A DNA stretch of 38,249 nucleotides from assembly GCA_945869465.1 (NCBI GenBank), contig CAMBPB010000024.1:1-38249 (forward strand), written 5' to 3'. The notes below the pieces were generated by a model. It did not search any database, was not told the DNA's origin, and saw only the letters and a program-made list of their open reading frames with translations. Position 1 is the first letter of the stretch. Every line of letters begins with the position of its first letter. The position numbers and the translations under genes were made by a program. Source of the DNA: Prosthecobacter debontii. GTDB taxonomy: Bacteria > Verrucomicrobiota > Verrucomicrobiia > Verrucomicrobiales > Akkermansiaceae. Shown in pieces: positions 1-8,916 of the stretch.

Positions 1-13
1 GTATGCCGGGAAA

Positions 14-472
14 TCAATCGAGGTCCTTGCGCGCAAGGACCTCATCCAGATGTTTGAGGAAATCCTCGATTTTCGGGAATTTGGAGGCGAAAAAGCGGGT
101 GAATTCCTTCCCCTCGGGGTTGAAAAGAATCACCGTCGGAAAACCTTCGATTTTGTATTGCTCGGCCAGCGGCTGGTTTTTCTCCGCCAGTTCCTTGTCG
201 CCCTTGGGAAAATCGAGCTCGACGAGAATGAATTTTTTCGACGCGGCAGCGACGAATTCCTTTTTAGAAAAGACCTCCTTGCGCATGGCGATGCAAGGCG
301 GGCACCAGTCCGAGCCGGTGAACTCGACGAGCACCGATTTGTTCTCGGCCTTGGCTTTTGCGAAGGCCTTGTTGAGATCGGTGGACCAACCTTCGGGGAC
401 GGCGGCGAAGGCGGAGGCGCTGAGGGCGGCGACCCCCGCGGTGAACAAGGCAAGCCAAGTAATTGCTTTCAT
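14..472 (-). CDS. Secreted thioredoxin-fold protein (152 aa)
   Basis: The protein has an N-terminal signal peptide (residues 1-23, ending in ASAFA) followed by a thioredoxin-like domain. Its redox motif is WCPPC (cysteines 57 and 60), preceded by VLVEFTGSD, and a cis-proline segment GFPTVILF lies further on. It resembles the short DUF255/thioredoxin_7-type proteins that act on thiols outside the cytoplasm; the partner is not visible from the sequence. I chose the ATG at 472 because it begins the signal peptide. An in-frame ATG at 496 would add eight residues that spoil it. Neither start has a strong Shine-Dalgarno sequence. It is divergent from rdgB across a 77-bp gap. The fold is secure; whether it is an oxidase, reductase or isomerase is not. 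Confidence 0.85.
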   Translation of the reverse strand: MKAITWLALFTAGVAALSASAFAAVPEGWSTDLNKAFAKAKAENKSVLVEFTGSDWCPPCIAMRKEVFSKKEFVAAASKKFILVELDFPKGDKELAEKNQPLAEQYKIEGFPTVILFNPEGKEFTRFFASKFPKIEDFLKHLDEVLARKDLD

Positions 473-549
473 CACGAATTGAAGCGTCTCCGGCATTCGG
501 ATTGTTCAAAAAACTTGGCCTGAGGCGGGGAATCCAGCTAGCCAGTGCC

Positions 550-1149
550 ATGCCGCCACCGCCGCGCTTGATTCTCGCCACCCGCAACGCCCACAAGACG
601 GCGGAAATCCGCGCCATGCTCGGGGACCGCTTCGAGGTGCTCGATGTGACCTCGTTTCCCGAATGCCCGGAGATCGAGGAAACCGGCACGACCTTCTTGG
701 AAAACGCCAGGCTCAAGGCGGAGGGCATCAGCCGGGTGCTCGGCGGCTGGGTGCTTTCCGATGATTCCGGGCTCGAAGTGGACGCCCTCGGCGGCGCACC
801 CGGTGTCTGGTCGTCGAGTTTCGGCGGCGAGGAAGGCAATCACTCGCGCAACAATGAACGGCTGCTCGCTGAAATGGAGGGGCAAACCGAGCGCCGCGCC
901 CGTTTCCGCTGCACCCTGGTGTTGGCGCGGGAAGGCTTGGCGCAGGCAAACTTCAGCGGCAGCGTGGAAGGCCGGATCATCGCCAATTCGCGGGGTGCCC
1001 AAGGTTTCGGATACGACCCGCTTTTTATCCCGGACGGCTTCGCGCAAACCTTCGCCGAATTGGGCGAGTCGGTGAAAAACACCCTCAGTCATCGGTCGCG
1101 CGCCTTGGCCAAAGCCATCGATTTTCTGGAGCATAGCATTTCTAAATAA
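550..1149 (+). CDS. rdgB: RdgB/HAM1 non-canonical purine NTP pyrophosphatase
   Basis: This 199-aa protein matches the RdgB/Ham1 family in length and motifs. It has the N-terminal nucleotide-binding signature ILATRNAHKTAEI (residues 8-20), the acidic SDDSGLEVDALGGAPGVWSS block near residues 70-90, GYDPLFIP, and the C-terminal SHRSRAL. The family hydrolyses dITP, ITP and XTP to monophosphates, removing deaminated purines from the nucleotide pool. The ATG at 550 puts the signature at the usual distance from the N-terminus. A longer in-frame extension upstream has no family resemblance and overlaps the divergent thioredoxin gene. The lipoprotein gene follows after 35 bp. Confidence 0.95.
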   Translation: MPPPPRLILATRNAHKTAEIRAMLGDRFEVLDVTSFPECPEIEETGTTFLENARLKAEGISRVLGGWVLSDDSGLEVDALGGAPGVWSSSFGGEEGNHSRNNERLLAEMEGQTERRARFRCTLVLAREGLAQANFSGSVEGRIIANSRGAQGFGYDPLFIPDGFAQTFAELGESVKNTLSHRSRALAKAIDFLEHSISK

Positions 1150-1184
1150 TTTACATTGCTTAATCAGCCAGGTAGTTTCCGGCC

Positions 1185-1706
1185 ATGAAACACGTGCTTT
1201 GCATTCCCATCGCCGTGTTTTCCTTGGCGGGTGGACTGGTGTCCTGTTCGAATCAGGTAAAGGCCAAACGGCCCGTTAGCTATCATTTCGAAAGCGGCCG
1301 CACCGCGCTGTTGAAAGACGGCATCGCCTATGCGCCGAGAAACGCGCCGGCCGCCGTAAAACGGGCGATCGCCGCCGGGAACCGCCTGCAAGGCAAGCCC
1401 TACAAGTTGGGCGGCGGTCATGCCCGCCTGGAAGATTCCGGCTACGATTGTTCCGGCACGGTTTCCTATGTCCTGCGCGAGGCCGGCCTGATGCAAGGCA
1501 GCATTCCTTCGCAGTTGTATTTCAAGTATGGCAAAAAAGGCGAGGGGAAATGGATCACGCTCTATCTCCGGAACGGTCATGTCTTCGTGACGATCGCCGG
1601 CCTGAGACTGGACACCGGCGGCCCCGGCGGGCGATCCGGTCCACAGTGGAAACCCGAAACCCGCCAAAGCGTGGGCCACGTGATGCGGCACCCGTCCGGA
1701 CTGTGA
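1185..1706 (+). CDS. NlpC/P60-type lipoprotein, probable peptidoglycan hydrolase (173 aa)
   Basis: An N-terminal hydrophobic segment ends in a lipobox-like LVSC with the cysteine at residue 21, which predicts a lipoprotein. The C-terminal half has features of the NlpC/P60 cysteine peptidase fold: GKPYKLGGGH, then YDCSGTVSYVLREAGL with the presumed nucleophile Cys89, and NGHVFVTI with the presumed catalytic His132. Family members cleave peptide stems of peptidoglycan, so an envelope-remodelling role is inferred. The domain is compact and I could not place the third polar catalytic residue with confidence. It follows rdgB closely and may be co-transcribed with it, though the two have no obvious functional link. 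Confidence 0.75.
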   Translation: MKHVLCIPIAVFSLAGGLVSCSNQVKAKRPVSYHFESGRTALLKDGIAYAPRNAPAAVKRAIAAGNRLQGKPYKLGGGHARLEDSGYDCSGTVSYVLREAGLMQGSIPSQLYFKYGKKGEGKWITLYLRNGHVFVTIAGLRLDTGGPGGRSGPQWKPETRQSVGHVMRHPSGL

Positions 1707-1858
1707 GGGTTCCCAACTCACCCCCGTCAAGCGGCCTGCGGCCAAGGATCCAAGCGCGGACCCGCCAACATCAGGCCGCGGTTTTTCCGACAAATCCGCA
1801 TGACTGCGACGATTTTCACCGGTATGCTTGTTTCTCCGCAGCTCATTGATCGTTCCTT

Positions 1859-3130
1859 ATGAAGACCCGTTCACTCACCCTCTTGGCCGCGCTTGTCCTG
1901 ATCGGAGTCGGCGGTTTTATGGCGGGTCGCATTACCTCCTCGAAGTCGTCCGCCACCCATGCGGACGGTTCTTCCGGGTCGCAATCATCCCGCTCAGCGC
2001 TCCAGGACATCAGGGACAGCTCCGGCGAGTCCGGCAGGAAATCCCAGCGTCCGGAGCGTCCGGAGCGTGCGGCGCGCAACTCGACCGGATCCTCCACTGA
2101 GCGCCTGGCGCGCTTGGAATCGATCGTCCGCGGCGAAAATCCACTCGATCGCAGCCGCGCCCTGCTGGCCTACATCGATCAGCTCGGCCCCGGCGATTTC
2201 GAGGCGGCGGTTGCCCATTTCCGCAGTCTGGGAATCACCGAAAGCCGTTTCGGAGAATATGGCATGCTGCTTGCCGCCTGGGCGAAGGCCGATCCGCTCG
2301 CCGCGCTCTTATATGCCACGGCCAACACCACCAGCGGGTTTGCCACCAATACGATTCTGACCACCTGGGCATCCACCGACCCGGAAGCCGCCATTCGCTG
2401 GGCCGAAACCCATCACGAAGGGGACGACGCCAATCCCTACCTCGCGGGAATCATCCGCGCCATCGCCAGCACCGATCCCGCGCGCGCCACCCAGCTTCTC
2501 ACCGCCATGCCCAAGAGCGTGGAGCGAGGCGAGGCTCTGGACGCCATGCTGCCTCACCTGCTGACACAAGGGGCGGACGCCACACGTGCCTGGATCGCGG
2601 CAATCACGGACGACTCCCTCCGCAACGGCGCCATGATGCGGGCGGCCGACAAACTCGCGGCCACGGATCCGGCCGGAACCGCAGCTTGGCTGATTGCCAA
2701 CCCCAGCGAGGCCACCCAACGCAGCATGGACAATGTCTACAGCGCTTGGGCGATGCAGGACCAACAGGCGGCGTTGAGCTCCCTCGCCGCGCTGCCCAGC
2801 GGCGAAAACCGCAGCAACGCGTTGCGCGGGGTGGTCAGCAGCGTCGCGGGCACCGATCCCAAGGCCGCGCTGTCCATGATGGATCGTTTCCCCAACGACG
2901 TGAACGACCAAGTGCTGCGCAATTTCATCTGGCACTCGTTCGGCACCGACCCGTCCGTCGCGGTCAATCAGATCGCCCGGATCACTGACGTGGAACAACG
3001 CGACCGGATGTATAACCGCACCATCAGCACGTGGCTGGAGCGGGACGCCGCCGCTGCCACAGCATGGATCCAGGTCAACCCGCTGCCACCCGCAGTGCAG
3101 GAAGGCCTTCACAATAGCCCGGGCCGGTAA
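1859..3130 (+). CDS. Exported DP-x-A helical repeat protein (423 aa), function unknown
   Basis: The start MKTRSLTLLAALVLIGVGGFMAGRI gives a signal anchor or signal peptide, then a Ser/Arg-rich low-complexity linker to about residue 85. The rest is a run of about nine degenerate helical units of roughly 30-35 residues built around a [A/T]-DP-x-A-A-x-x-W/L core (ADPLAALL, TDPEAAIRW, TDPARATQ, TDPAGTAAW, TDPKAALS, TDPSVAVN and others). This resembles HEAT/TPR-like solenoids, which usually bind other proteins or peptides. Such repeat proteins are common and uncharacterised in Verrucomicrobiota. No catalytic motif is seen. It ends 7 bp from the convergent uvrC stop. Confidence 0.8.
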   Translation: MKTRSLTLLAALVLIGVGGFMAGRITSSKSSATHADGSSGSQSSRSALQDIRDSSGESGRKSQRPERPERAARNSTGSSTERLARLESIVRGENPLDRSRALLAYIDQLGPGDFEAAVAHFRSLGITESRFGEYGMLLAAWAKADPLAALLYATANTTSGFATNTILTTWASTDPEAAIRWAETHHEGDDANPYLAGIIRAIASTDPARATQLLTAMPKSVERGEALDAMLPHLLTQGADATRAWIAAITDDSLRNGAMMRAADKLAATDPAGTAAWLIANPSEATQRSMDNVYSAWAMQDQQAALSSLAALPSGENRSNALRGVVSSVAGTDPKAALSMMDRFPNDVNDQVLRNFIWHSFGTDPSVAVNQIARITDVEQRDRMYNRTISTWLERDAAAATAWIQVNPLPPAVQEGLHNSPGR

Positions 3131-3137
3131 CCGGGGA

Positions 3138-4694
3138 TCATCCGTCGCGCTTCAGGAAATCCAACATCGTTTGCGCAGCCTTCAGCGAGATTCCCGGCAT
3201 CGTAGCGATGGCCTCGGCACTCGCCGCCTTGATGCGCGTGACACTGCCGAATTTTGCCAGCAGCAGGCGCTTTTTGTTAGGCGAGACGCCGGGGCATTCA
3301 TCCAGCAGGCTCTCGCGCATCCGGCGGCGGTAGAGCAGGGAATTGTAATCATTGGCGAAGCGGTGGGCCTCGTCGCGGATGCGCTGGAGGATCTTGAGCG
3401 CGCCGCGATCATGGGGGATGAGGATCGGCTCGCGGCGGCCGGGGACGAAGATTTCCTCGCGCTGTTTGGCGAGGCCGATGATCGGCAGATCGTGGAGGCC
3501 TAGGGCGCGGAGTTCTCTAACCGCCATGCCGAGCTGGCCCTTGCCACCATCGACGATGACCAGATCCGGCAGCACGATTTTCGCGCGGCCTTCGCGGGCG
3601 AGGCGGCGTTGGACTTCGAGCGGGTCTTCCTGGGAAATCCCGGCATCCGGATTGGCCGCGGCGTTTTCCAACAGAATCCGCGAATACCGGCGGCGGATGA
3701 CCTCGGCCATCGAGGCGAAGTCATCCTGGCCTTCCACCGTGCGGATGCGGTAGCGCCGGTAGTTCTGGTTGTCCGGCCGGCCATCGGTGAAGCGCACCAT
3801 CGAGGCGACGATGTGGTTGGAGGAGACGTTGGAAATATCGAAGCACTCCATCACCCGCGGCGGTCCTGCCAGATGCAGTTCCTCACCGAGCTCGGCGAGG
3901 TCCTCGGTGGGTTTGACGGTGCTGGGCAGACCGCGGCCGCGGCTGAACTGGCGGGTTGGGGTCAGGGTTTTCTCGAGGTTCTGCAGAACGTCGCGCAACG
4001 TGGCGGCTTTTTCGAAGTCGAGCGCTTCCGCGGCCGTTTGCATCTCCTTGCGCAAACCGTCGAGCACCTCGCGTTTCCCTTTGCCCTCGAGGATCCGGCA
4101 GGCTTCCTCGAGGCGCTCGAAGTAGGCCTCGCGAGTGATGCGGAGGATGCAGGGGGCCGCGCAATTCCGGATGATGTCGGCATTGCAATGGAGGTAATCG
4201 GCTGCCCCGGGATGGACCGGGCGGCACACCCGCAGGCCGAAGCCGCGGTTCAACCATTCGAGCGTGTGGTGCAGCGCGCCGGAGTGGGGGAATGGTCCGA
4301 AATACCGCGCGCCATCCTCCTTTTTCATCCGCGTGGTGGTGAAACGCGGCCATGGATCCGCCAGCCGGATTCGCACTAGCAGGAACCGCTTGTCATCGCG
4401 AAACGCGACGTTGTAGCGCGGCCGGTAGTCCTTGATGAGCTTGCCTTCTAGCAGCAACGACTCCTCCTCGTTGCGCACCGTGTGGAATTCGAAGTCGTGG
4501 ATCGAATCAATCAGCGCCCGGGTCTTGACGCTGGCCCGCATTTTCTGCGAGGCCATGAAATAGGACGACATGCGCTTTTTTAAATCGCGCGCCTTGCCCA
4601 CATAGATGATCGAACCCAGACGGTCCTTCATCAGGTAAACCCCGGGTTGGTGGGGCACCTCACGGAGTTTGATTCTGAAATCCGGAGCGTTCAT
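3138..4694 (-). CDS. uvrC: UvrABC excinuclease subunit C
   Basis: UvrC makes the two incisions around a DNA lesion bound by UvrA/UvrB in nucleotide excision repair. The N-terminus carries the GIY-YIG nuclease (PGVYLMKD ... IYVGKARDLKKR, about residues 16-42). A UVR motif for UvrB contact follows (LRKEMQTAAEALDFEKAATLRD, about 215-236). The RNase H-like second nuclease has ECFDIS, VIVDGGKGQL and the HRFANDYN histidine. Tandem helix-hairpin-helix DNA-binding motifs end the protein (CPGVSPNKKRLLL and MPGISLKAAQTML). At 518 aa it is shorter than the roughly 600 aa of many UvrC proteins, but all four modules are present. Confidence 0.97.
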   Translation of the reverse strand: MNAPDFRIKLREVPHQPGVYLMKDRLGSIIYVGKARDLKKRMSSYFMASQKMRASVKTRALIDSIHDFEFHTVRNEEESLLLEGKLIKDYRPRYNVAFRDDKRFLLVRIRLADPWPRFTTTRMKKEDGARYFGPFPHSGALHHTLEWLNRGFGLRVCRPVHPGAADYLHCNADIIRNCAAPCILRITREAYFERLEEACRILEGKGKREVLDGLRKEMQTAAEALDFEKAATLRDVLQNLEKTLTPTRQFSRGRGLPSTVKPTEDLAELGEELHLAGPPRVMECFDISNVSSNHIVASMVRFTDGRPDNQNYRRYRIRTVEGQDDFASMAEVIRRRYSRILLENAAANPDAGISQEDPLEVQRRLAREGRAKIVLPDLVIVDGGKGQLGMAVRELRALGLHDLPIIGLAKQREEIFVPGRREPILIPHDRGALKILQRIRDEAHRFANDYNSLLYRRRMRESLLDECPGVSPNKKRLLLAKFGSVTRIKAASAEAIATMPGISLKAAQTMLDFLKRDG

Positions 4695-4769
4695 GAGCGG
4701 GCTGGCGCTCCCATCGAAAGGCCGGATGCGGAAAATTCAACTCGATTCATTCCGCTTCGTCGGCAGCGA

Positions 4770-5867
4770 TCACCGGACCACCCGCGCGCCGCCCCCACCG
4801 ATTTGTTTTGCGACTTCCTGGCGGGTGGCCATCGAGGTGTCGCCCGGAGTGGTCGAGGCCAGCGCGCCGTGGGCGGCCCCGTATTCGACGGCTTTTTGCG
4901 CGTCGTTGAATTCCATGAAACCAAACTGCACGCCCGAGGCGAATGAGTCGCCGCCGCCGACGCGGTCGAGGATTTCGAGCTCGGGGTATTTGCGGGATTC
5001 GTGGAACGCGCCGTCGTGCCAGAGGATCGCGGACCAATCGTTTTTGGTGGCGGTGATCACGCGGCGCAAGGTGGTGGCCGCCACCTTGAAGTTCGGGAAA
5101 TCCCTAACGGCGGTTTCGATCATGCGCTTGAAGGCATCCGTCTCGATCTCCGAAAGGTTGTGGTCCACACCCTCCACTTCGAAACCGAGCGAGGCGGTGA
5201 AGTCCTCCTCGTTGCCGATCATCACATCGACATACTTGGCGATCTCGCGGTTCACCGCCTGCGCCTTGGCGAGGCCGCCGATGGTTTTCCACAGCGACGG
5301 GCGATAGTTGAGATCGTAGGAAACGATGGTGCCGTGGCGGTTGGCGGCCTTGACGGCCTCCACGGTGAGAGCGGCGGTGGTTTCCGATAGGGCGGCGAAG
5401 ATGCCGCCGGTGTGGAACCAGCGCGCGCCGAGTGTGCCAAAAATGTGGTCCCAATCGACGTCGCCCGGCTTGAGTTGCGAGGCGGCGGTGTTGCCGCGAT
5501 CCGGGTTTCCAACCGCACCCCGCACGCCGAAGCCGCGCTCGGTGAAATTCAGGCCGTTTCGAACCGTCCGGCCGATGCCGTCATCGGCGCGCCACTGGAT
5601 GAAGTCGGTGGCGACACCGCCCTGCATGATGAAGTCCTCCACCAGATGGCCCACCTCGTTATCGACAAACGCGGTGACCACGGCGGTCTTGTAACCAAAA
5701 CATTTCCGCAAGCCGCGGGAGGTGTTGTATTCGCCGCCGCCTTCCCAGACGGCGAAGTGGCGGGCGGTGCGGATCCGGCCTTCACCGGGATCGAGGCGGA
5801 GCATGACTTCGCCGAGCGAGATCTGGTCGAAGGCGCATTCGGACTTTGGCTTGAGGGTCAGGGACAT
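4770..5867 (-). CDS. kdgK: PfkB-family sugar kinase, probably 2-keto-3-deoxygluconate kinase (365 aa)
   Basis: The protein has a ribokinase/PfkB fold: an N-terminal glycine-rich segment (WEGGGEYNTSRGL) and the second PfkB signature DRVGGGDSFASG with the catalytic base Asp. The overall pattern (LGEVMLRLDPGEGRI at the start, YDLNYRPSLW in the middle, IGNEEDF) best fits 2-dehydro-3-deoxygluconokinase, which phosphorylates KDG in sugar-acid catabolism. Substrate assignment within PfkB kinases is uncertain by eye. I chose the ATG at 5867 (MSLTLKPK) because it follows a purine-rich GAAGAAAA. An upstream in-frame ATG adds 13 alanine/proline-rich residues. No KDPG aldolase or uronate genes lie nearby. 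Confidence 0.8.
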   Translation of the reverse strand: MSLTLKPKSECAFDQISLGEVMLRLDPGEGRIRTARHFAVWEGGGEYNTSRGLRKCFGYKTAVVTAFVDNEVGHLVEDFIMQGGVATDFIQWRADDGIGRTVRNGLNFTERGFGVRGAVGNPDRGNTAASQLKPGDVDWDHIFGTLGARWFHTGGIFAALSETTAALTVEAVKAANRHGTIVSYDLNYRPSLWKTIGGLAKAQAVNREIAKYVDVMIGNEEDFTASLGFEVEGVDHNLSEIETDAFKRMIETAVRDFPNFKVAATTLRRVITATKNDWSAILWHDGAFHESRKYPELEILDRVGGGDSFASGVQFGFMEFNDAQKAVEYGAAHGALASTTPGDTSMATRQEVAKQIGGGGARVVR

Positions 5868-6162
5868 GGTTTTCTTCGCAGGTGGTGCCGCAGACATCGG
5901 CGGCAAGGAACATTCAAAAGCTCGTCACCCCATGCTGTAAAGCGTTTGAAGCTCGAATGCCATGTGGAGAAAATGCCCATCCGCCGCTTCATCGGATGAA
6001 ATCACCCGGTTGCATCGCGCAACCACGGCAACATCGCCGTGCGCGCGTTGGCAGCCAAATGGATCATGCCTCCAGCATCCGGAGAACCCGTCCGATTTCA
6101 ATCCGGAAAACCGCCCGAGCTTCGTTCTTTCCATCGGACCGCAGGGCGCTAAGTTTCCTCCC
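5868..6162. other. Divergent intergenic region
   Basis: This 295-bp gap between the sugar kinase (leftward) and the alpha/beta hydrolase (rightward) should hold both promoters. A 6-bp hairpin GGTTGC-ATCGC-GCAACC sits at 6008-6024 and could be an operator or be chance. I see no convincing -35/-10 pair and no small gene. Confidence 0.4.
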
Positions 6163-6912
6163 ATGCGTGAAATTCTGATGGCATCGTTGTTGGGCGCTTG
6201 CGCCGGTTTGGCCGCCGAACCGGAGGCCCGCGAGTGGAAGGCTCCGGACGGGACCGTGGTGAAATACCGCTGGAGTGCTCCGGAATCCCTCGCAGCGGGA
6301 ACATCCTATCCGTTGGTGCTGTTCCTCCATGGCGCGGGCGAACGCGGCACCGACAACGCCGCGCAGACCCGACATGGCGTCACCCCGATCCTCGAAGGCG
6401 CGAAAAAACTCGGCGATCCCTGTTTCCTGATCGCCCCGCAGTGTCCGGCCGACCGCTGGTGGGCGCCGATTGACCGTGAGACCATGCGCCTCAACGCCGC
6501 CGACAAACCCAATCCCTTGCTGGAAGCGGTGCTCGCCCTGGTCAGCGAAATGATGAAAAACCAACCCATTGATCCGAAGCGCTTCTATGTGACGGGTCTT
6601 TCGATGGGCGGTTACGCCACGTGGGACCTGCTGGGCCGCGCGCCGGAGCGGATCGCCGCGGCGGTTCCGATTTGTGGCGGCGGAGATCCGGCAAGGGTTT
6701 CAAAATTCAAAGACGTGCCAATCTGGTCGTTCCACGGCGAGGTCGATCGGGCGGTTCCGGTGACCGCGACGCGGGAAATGATCGCCGCACTCGAAACAGC
6801 CGGCGGCAAGCCCAAATCCACCTTCTATCCGGGAGTGAACCACGATTCATGGACTCAAAGTTACAACGATCCCGAATTGATCCGCTGGATGTTCGGGCAA
6901 CACCAGAAATAA
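6163..6912 (+). CDS. Secreted alpha/beta hydrolase, phospholipase/carboxylesterase or PHB-depolymerase-like (249 aa)
   Basis: The N-terminus (ILMASLLGACAGLAA) looks like a signal peptide cut near residue 18. An alpha/beta hydrolase domain follows with the oxyanion region LFLHGAGERG (54-62), the nucleophile elbow GLSMGG (Ser147), a probable acid in HGEVDRAVP (Asp195) and the catalytic histidine in GVNHDSW (His227). It matches the 'predicted peptidase' class of secreted esterases often used on polysaccharide esters or other ester substrates. The substrate is not predictable. The NfeD operon starts 84 bp downstream. Confidence 0.85.
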   Translation: MREILMASLLGACAGLAAEPEAREWKAPDGTVVKYRWSAPESLAAGTSYPLVLFLHGAGERGTDNAAQTRHGVTPILEGAKKLGDPCFLIAPQCPADRWWAPIDRETMRLNAADKPNPLLEAVLALVSEMMKNQPIDPKRFYVTGLSMGGYATWDLLGRAPERIAAAVPICGGGDPARVSKFKDVPIWSFHGEVDRAVPVTATREMIAALETAGGKPKSTFYPGVNHDSWTQSYNDPELIRWMFGQHQK

Positions 6913-6996
6913 TCCGGAGACCACTTGGAAAACCGCGCGGATCTTCCATCACCTGCAAGCTTGCAGGCGGCGTGGCGCGACGCCATATTGCCAAGC

Positions 6997-8436
6997 GTGA
7001 AACAAGTTCTATTCGGCATATTCGCGGCGGCACTGGCACTTCTGCCAGCCGGGCTCGCGGGTGCCGCGGAGCCGGTCGCGGGAAAATCCACCCACGCGAA
7101 AGTGGTGGTCATCCCGATCCGCGCGCAGATCGCCCAGCCGGAACTCTACATCCTGCGCCGCGGGCTGAAACAAGCCATCGAGCACAATGTGGACAATGTG
7201 GACACGATCGTGCTCGACATGGAAACCCCCGGCGGAGCACTCGACGTCACTTTCGAGATGCTCAAGATGCTGGAGAAATTTCCCGGCAAAACCGTCACCT
7301 ACATCAACCGCGAGGCGATTTCCGCAGGGGCGCTCATTTCCGCCGGCACCGATGACATCTACTTCGCTCCCGGCGGCGTGATTGGCGCCGCGGCCCCCGT
7401 ACTCGCCACCGGCGGCGAAATCGATGAAACCATGCGCCAGAAAATCGTCAGCTACCTCCGCGCCAAGGTCCGCTCGGTTTCGGAAGGCAAGGGCTACCGC
7501 GGCGAAGTCATCTCAGCGATGATCGACAAGGACTTCGAACTCAAGATCGGCGATCAAGTCGTCAAACCGAAAGGCGAACTGCTCTCGCTCACCGCCCAGG
7601 AAGCCGTCAAACTTTATGGCGACCCGCCGCTCCCGCTGTTAGGATCGGGCATCGCGGAGAATCTGGATGGGTTGCTCGACCAACTTCACGGCGTTGGAAA
7701 CCACACGATGGAGCGCCTGGAAGTCACTTGGTCCGAGCGCCTCGCGCAATACCTCACCAGCCTGAGTCCGCTCCTGATGGCGGGTGGCATGCTCTGTTTG
7801 TTCATCGAATTCAAGACGCCCGGTTTCGGCGTGTTCGGCATCGCGGGGATCCTGTTGTTGGGTTCGGTGTTTTTCGGCCACTCCGTGGCGGGGCTTTCCG
7901 GCTACGAGCCGCTGCTGGTGTTTCTGCTAGGCGTGGTTCTGGTGGCCGCCGAGGTGGTCTTTTTCCCCGGCGTGATGATTCCGGCGCTTACCGGCACCGC
8001 CCTCATGCTAGGCTCCCTGGTCTGGGCGATGCTGGATCTGTGGCCTGGCGAACCGGTTTCGTTGTCAGGTGACGCGTTGCTGCGGCCGCTGGCCAATGTG
8101 ATGGCGGGAGTGGTGATCGCCGTGGCGCTGTTCCTTGCACTGCTGAGGTTTCTCCCGACAGGTGGGCCGTGGGGCCGGATGGTGCTGGAGTCCGCCGTGG
8201 CTGGCGAACCCGGAGCGATCCGCGCGCTGAACGCCAGGGCTGCCGACTCACTCAGAGGCACCGCCCTGATCGGCCACGCCGGCATCGCGGCCACCGCGCT
8301 TTTCCCCAGCGGGCAGGTCGAGATTTCCGGCAGGCGCTACGAAGCGAAACTCGCCATGGGTTTCGCCGACGCAGGCACGCCGGTGACGGTCACCGGTGTT
8401 TCGGAATTCGGTCTCATCGTGGAGGTGCGGTCATGA
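6997..8436 (+). CDS. NfeD family membrane-bound serine protease-like protein, long form (479 aa)
   Basis: After a signal peptide (KQVLFGIFAAALALLPAGLAGA) comes a ClpP-like protease domain: LDMETPGGALDVT carries the oxyanion GG, and REAISAGALIS carries the presumed serine. A cluster of about four transmembrane helices (roughly residues 255-390) and a C-terminal OB-fold NfeD domain follow. This is the long NfeD type, encoded with flotillins and stomatins in many bacteria and thought to work with them in membrane microdomains. The GTG at 6997 is proposed because it starts the signal peptide; upstream TTG codons at 6988 and 6925 remain possible. Its stop overlaps the next start as ATGA. Confidence 0.88.
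   Translation: MKQVLFGIFAAALALLPAGLAGAAEPVAGKSTHAKVVVIPIRAQIAQPELYILRRGLKQAIEHNVDNVDTIVLDMETPGGALDVTFEMLKMLEKFPGKTVTYINREAISAGALISAGTDDIYFAPGGVIGAAAPVLATGGEIDETMRQKIVSYLRAKVRSVSEGKGYRGEVISAMIDKDFELKIGDQVVKPKGELLSLTAQEAVKLYGDPPLPLLGSGIAENLDGLLDQLHGVGNHTMERLEVTWSERLAQYLTSLSPLLMAGGMLCLFIEFKTPGFGVFGIAGILLLGSVFFGHSVAGLSGYEPLLVFLLGVVLVAAEVVFFPGVMIPALTGTALMLGSLVWAMLDLWPGEPVSLSGDALLRPLANVMAGVVIAVALFLALLRFLPTGGPWGRMVLESAVAGEPGAIRALNARAADSLRGTALIGHAGIAATALFPSGQVEISGRRYEAKLAMGFADAGTPVTVTGVSEFGLIVEVRS
8421..8427 (+). promoter_or_regulatory. Shine-Dalgarno site of the second nfeD gene
   Basis: GGAGGTG lies 5 bases before the ATG at 8433, inside the end of the long nfeD gene. This and the ATGA overlap point to translational coupling. 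It is one of few strong Shine-Dalgarno sites in the window. Confidence 0.7.
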
Positions 8437-8909
8437 CCCTGATCATTCTGTTATTCGCTCTCGGAATCGTCCTGATCGCCGTGGAGGTCATCGTGCCCGG
8501 CGGCATCCTCGGCACCATTGGCGGACTGATGATGTTCGGCGGCTGCGTGATGGCGTTCATCGAATTCGGCACCGGCGGTGGCATCATCGCCGTGGTGGTG
8601 GCTCTCTCCCTGGCCGTGCTCGCGTTCTACGTCGAATTCCGCGTGCTGCCAAAAACCAAGCTGGGGCGGCGCGCCTTTCTCACGAACGAGATTTCCGGTG
8701 TCAGCGCCGCGTTCGGCGCGGAGGCCCGCGAGCTCATCGGCAAATCCGCCGAGGCCCTCACCATGCTCTCGCCGAGCGGTTATATCCGCATCGATGGGAT
8801 ACGCTACGAAGCCTTCTGTCAGTCCGGCCAGGCACCCGCAGGTGCCGCGCTCGAAGTGATAGGCGCCGACAATTTCCGCCTGATCGTCTCTGAAACCAAA
8901 CACCACTGA
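8433..8909 (+). CDS. NfeD family protein, short form (158 aa)
   Basis: Two or three N-terminal transmembrane helices ([23 protein letters not shown], then a glycine-rich hydrophobic stretch to about residue 68) precede a soluble OB-fold NfeD domain. That domain has the typical [20 protein letters not shown]...YEAFCQSG pattern. It lacks the ClpP-like domain of its upstream neighbour. Short NfeD proteins pair with flotillin-like FloA, whose gene follows after 7 bp. The start overlaps the stop of the long nfeD gene and has a good ribosome binding site, so co-expression is likely. Confidence 0.9.
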   Translation: MTLIILLFALGIVLIAVEVIVPGGILGTIGGLMMFGGCVMAFIEFGTGGGIIAVVVALSLAVLAFYVEFRVLPKTKLGRRAFLTNEISGVSAAFGAEARELIGKSAEALTMLSPSGYIRIDGIRYEAFCQSGQAPAGAALEVIGADNFRLIVSETKHH

Positions 8910-8916
8910 AACCGCC

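Noticed and set aside
3131..3137. Shared terminator between the convergent repeat-protein gene and uvrC
   Set aside because: The gap is only 7 bp and no stem-loop with a T-run is visible there.
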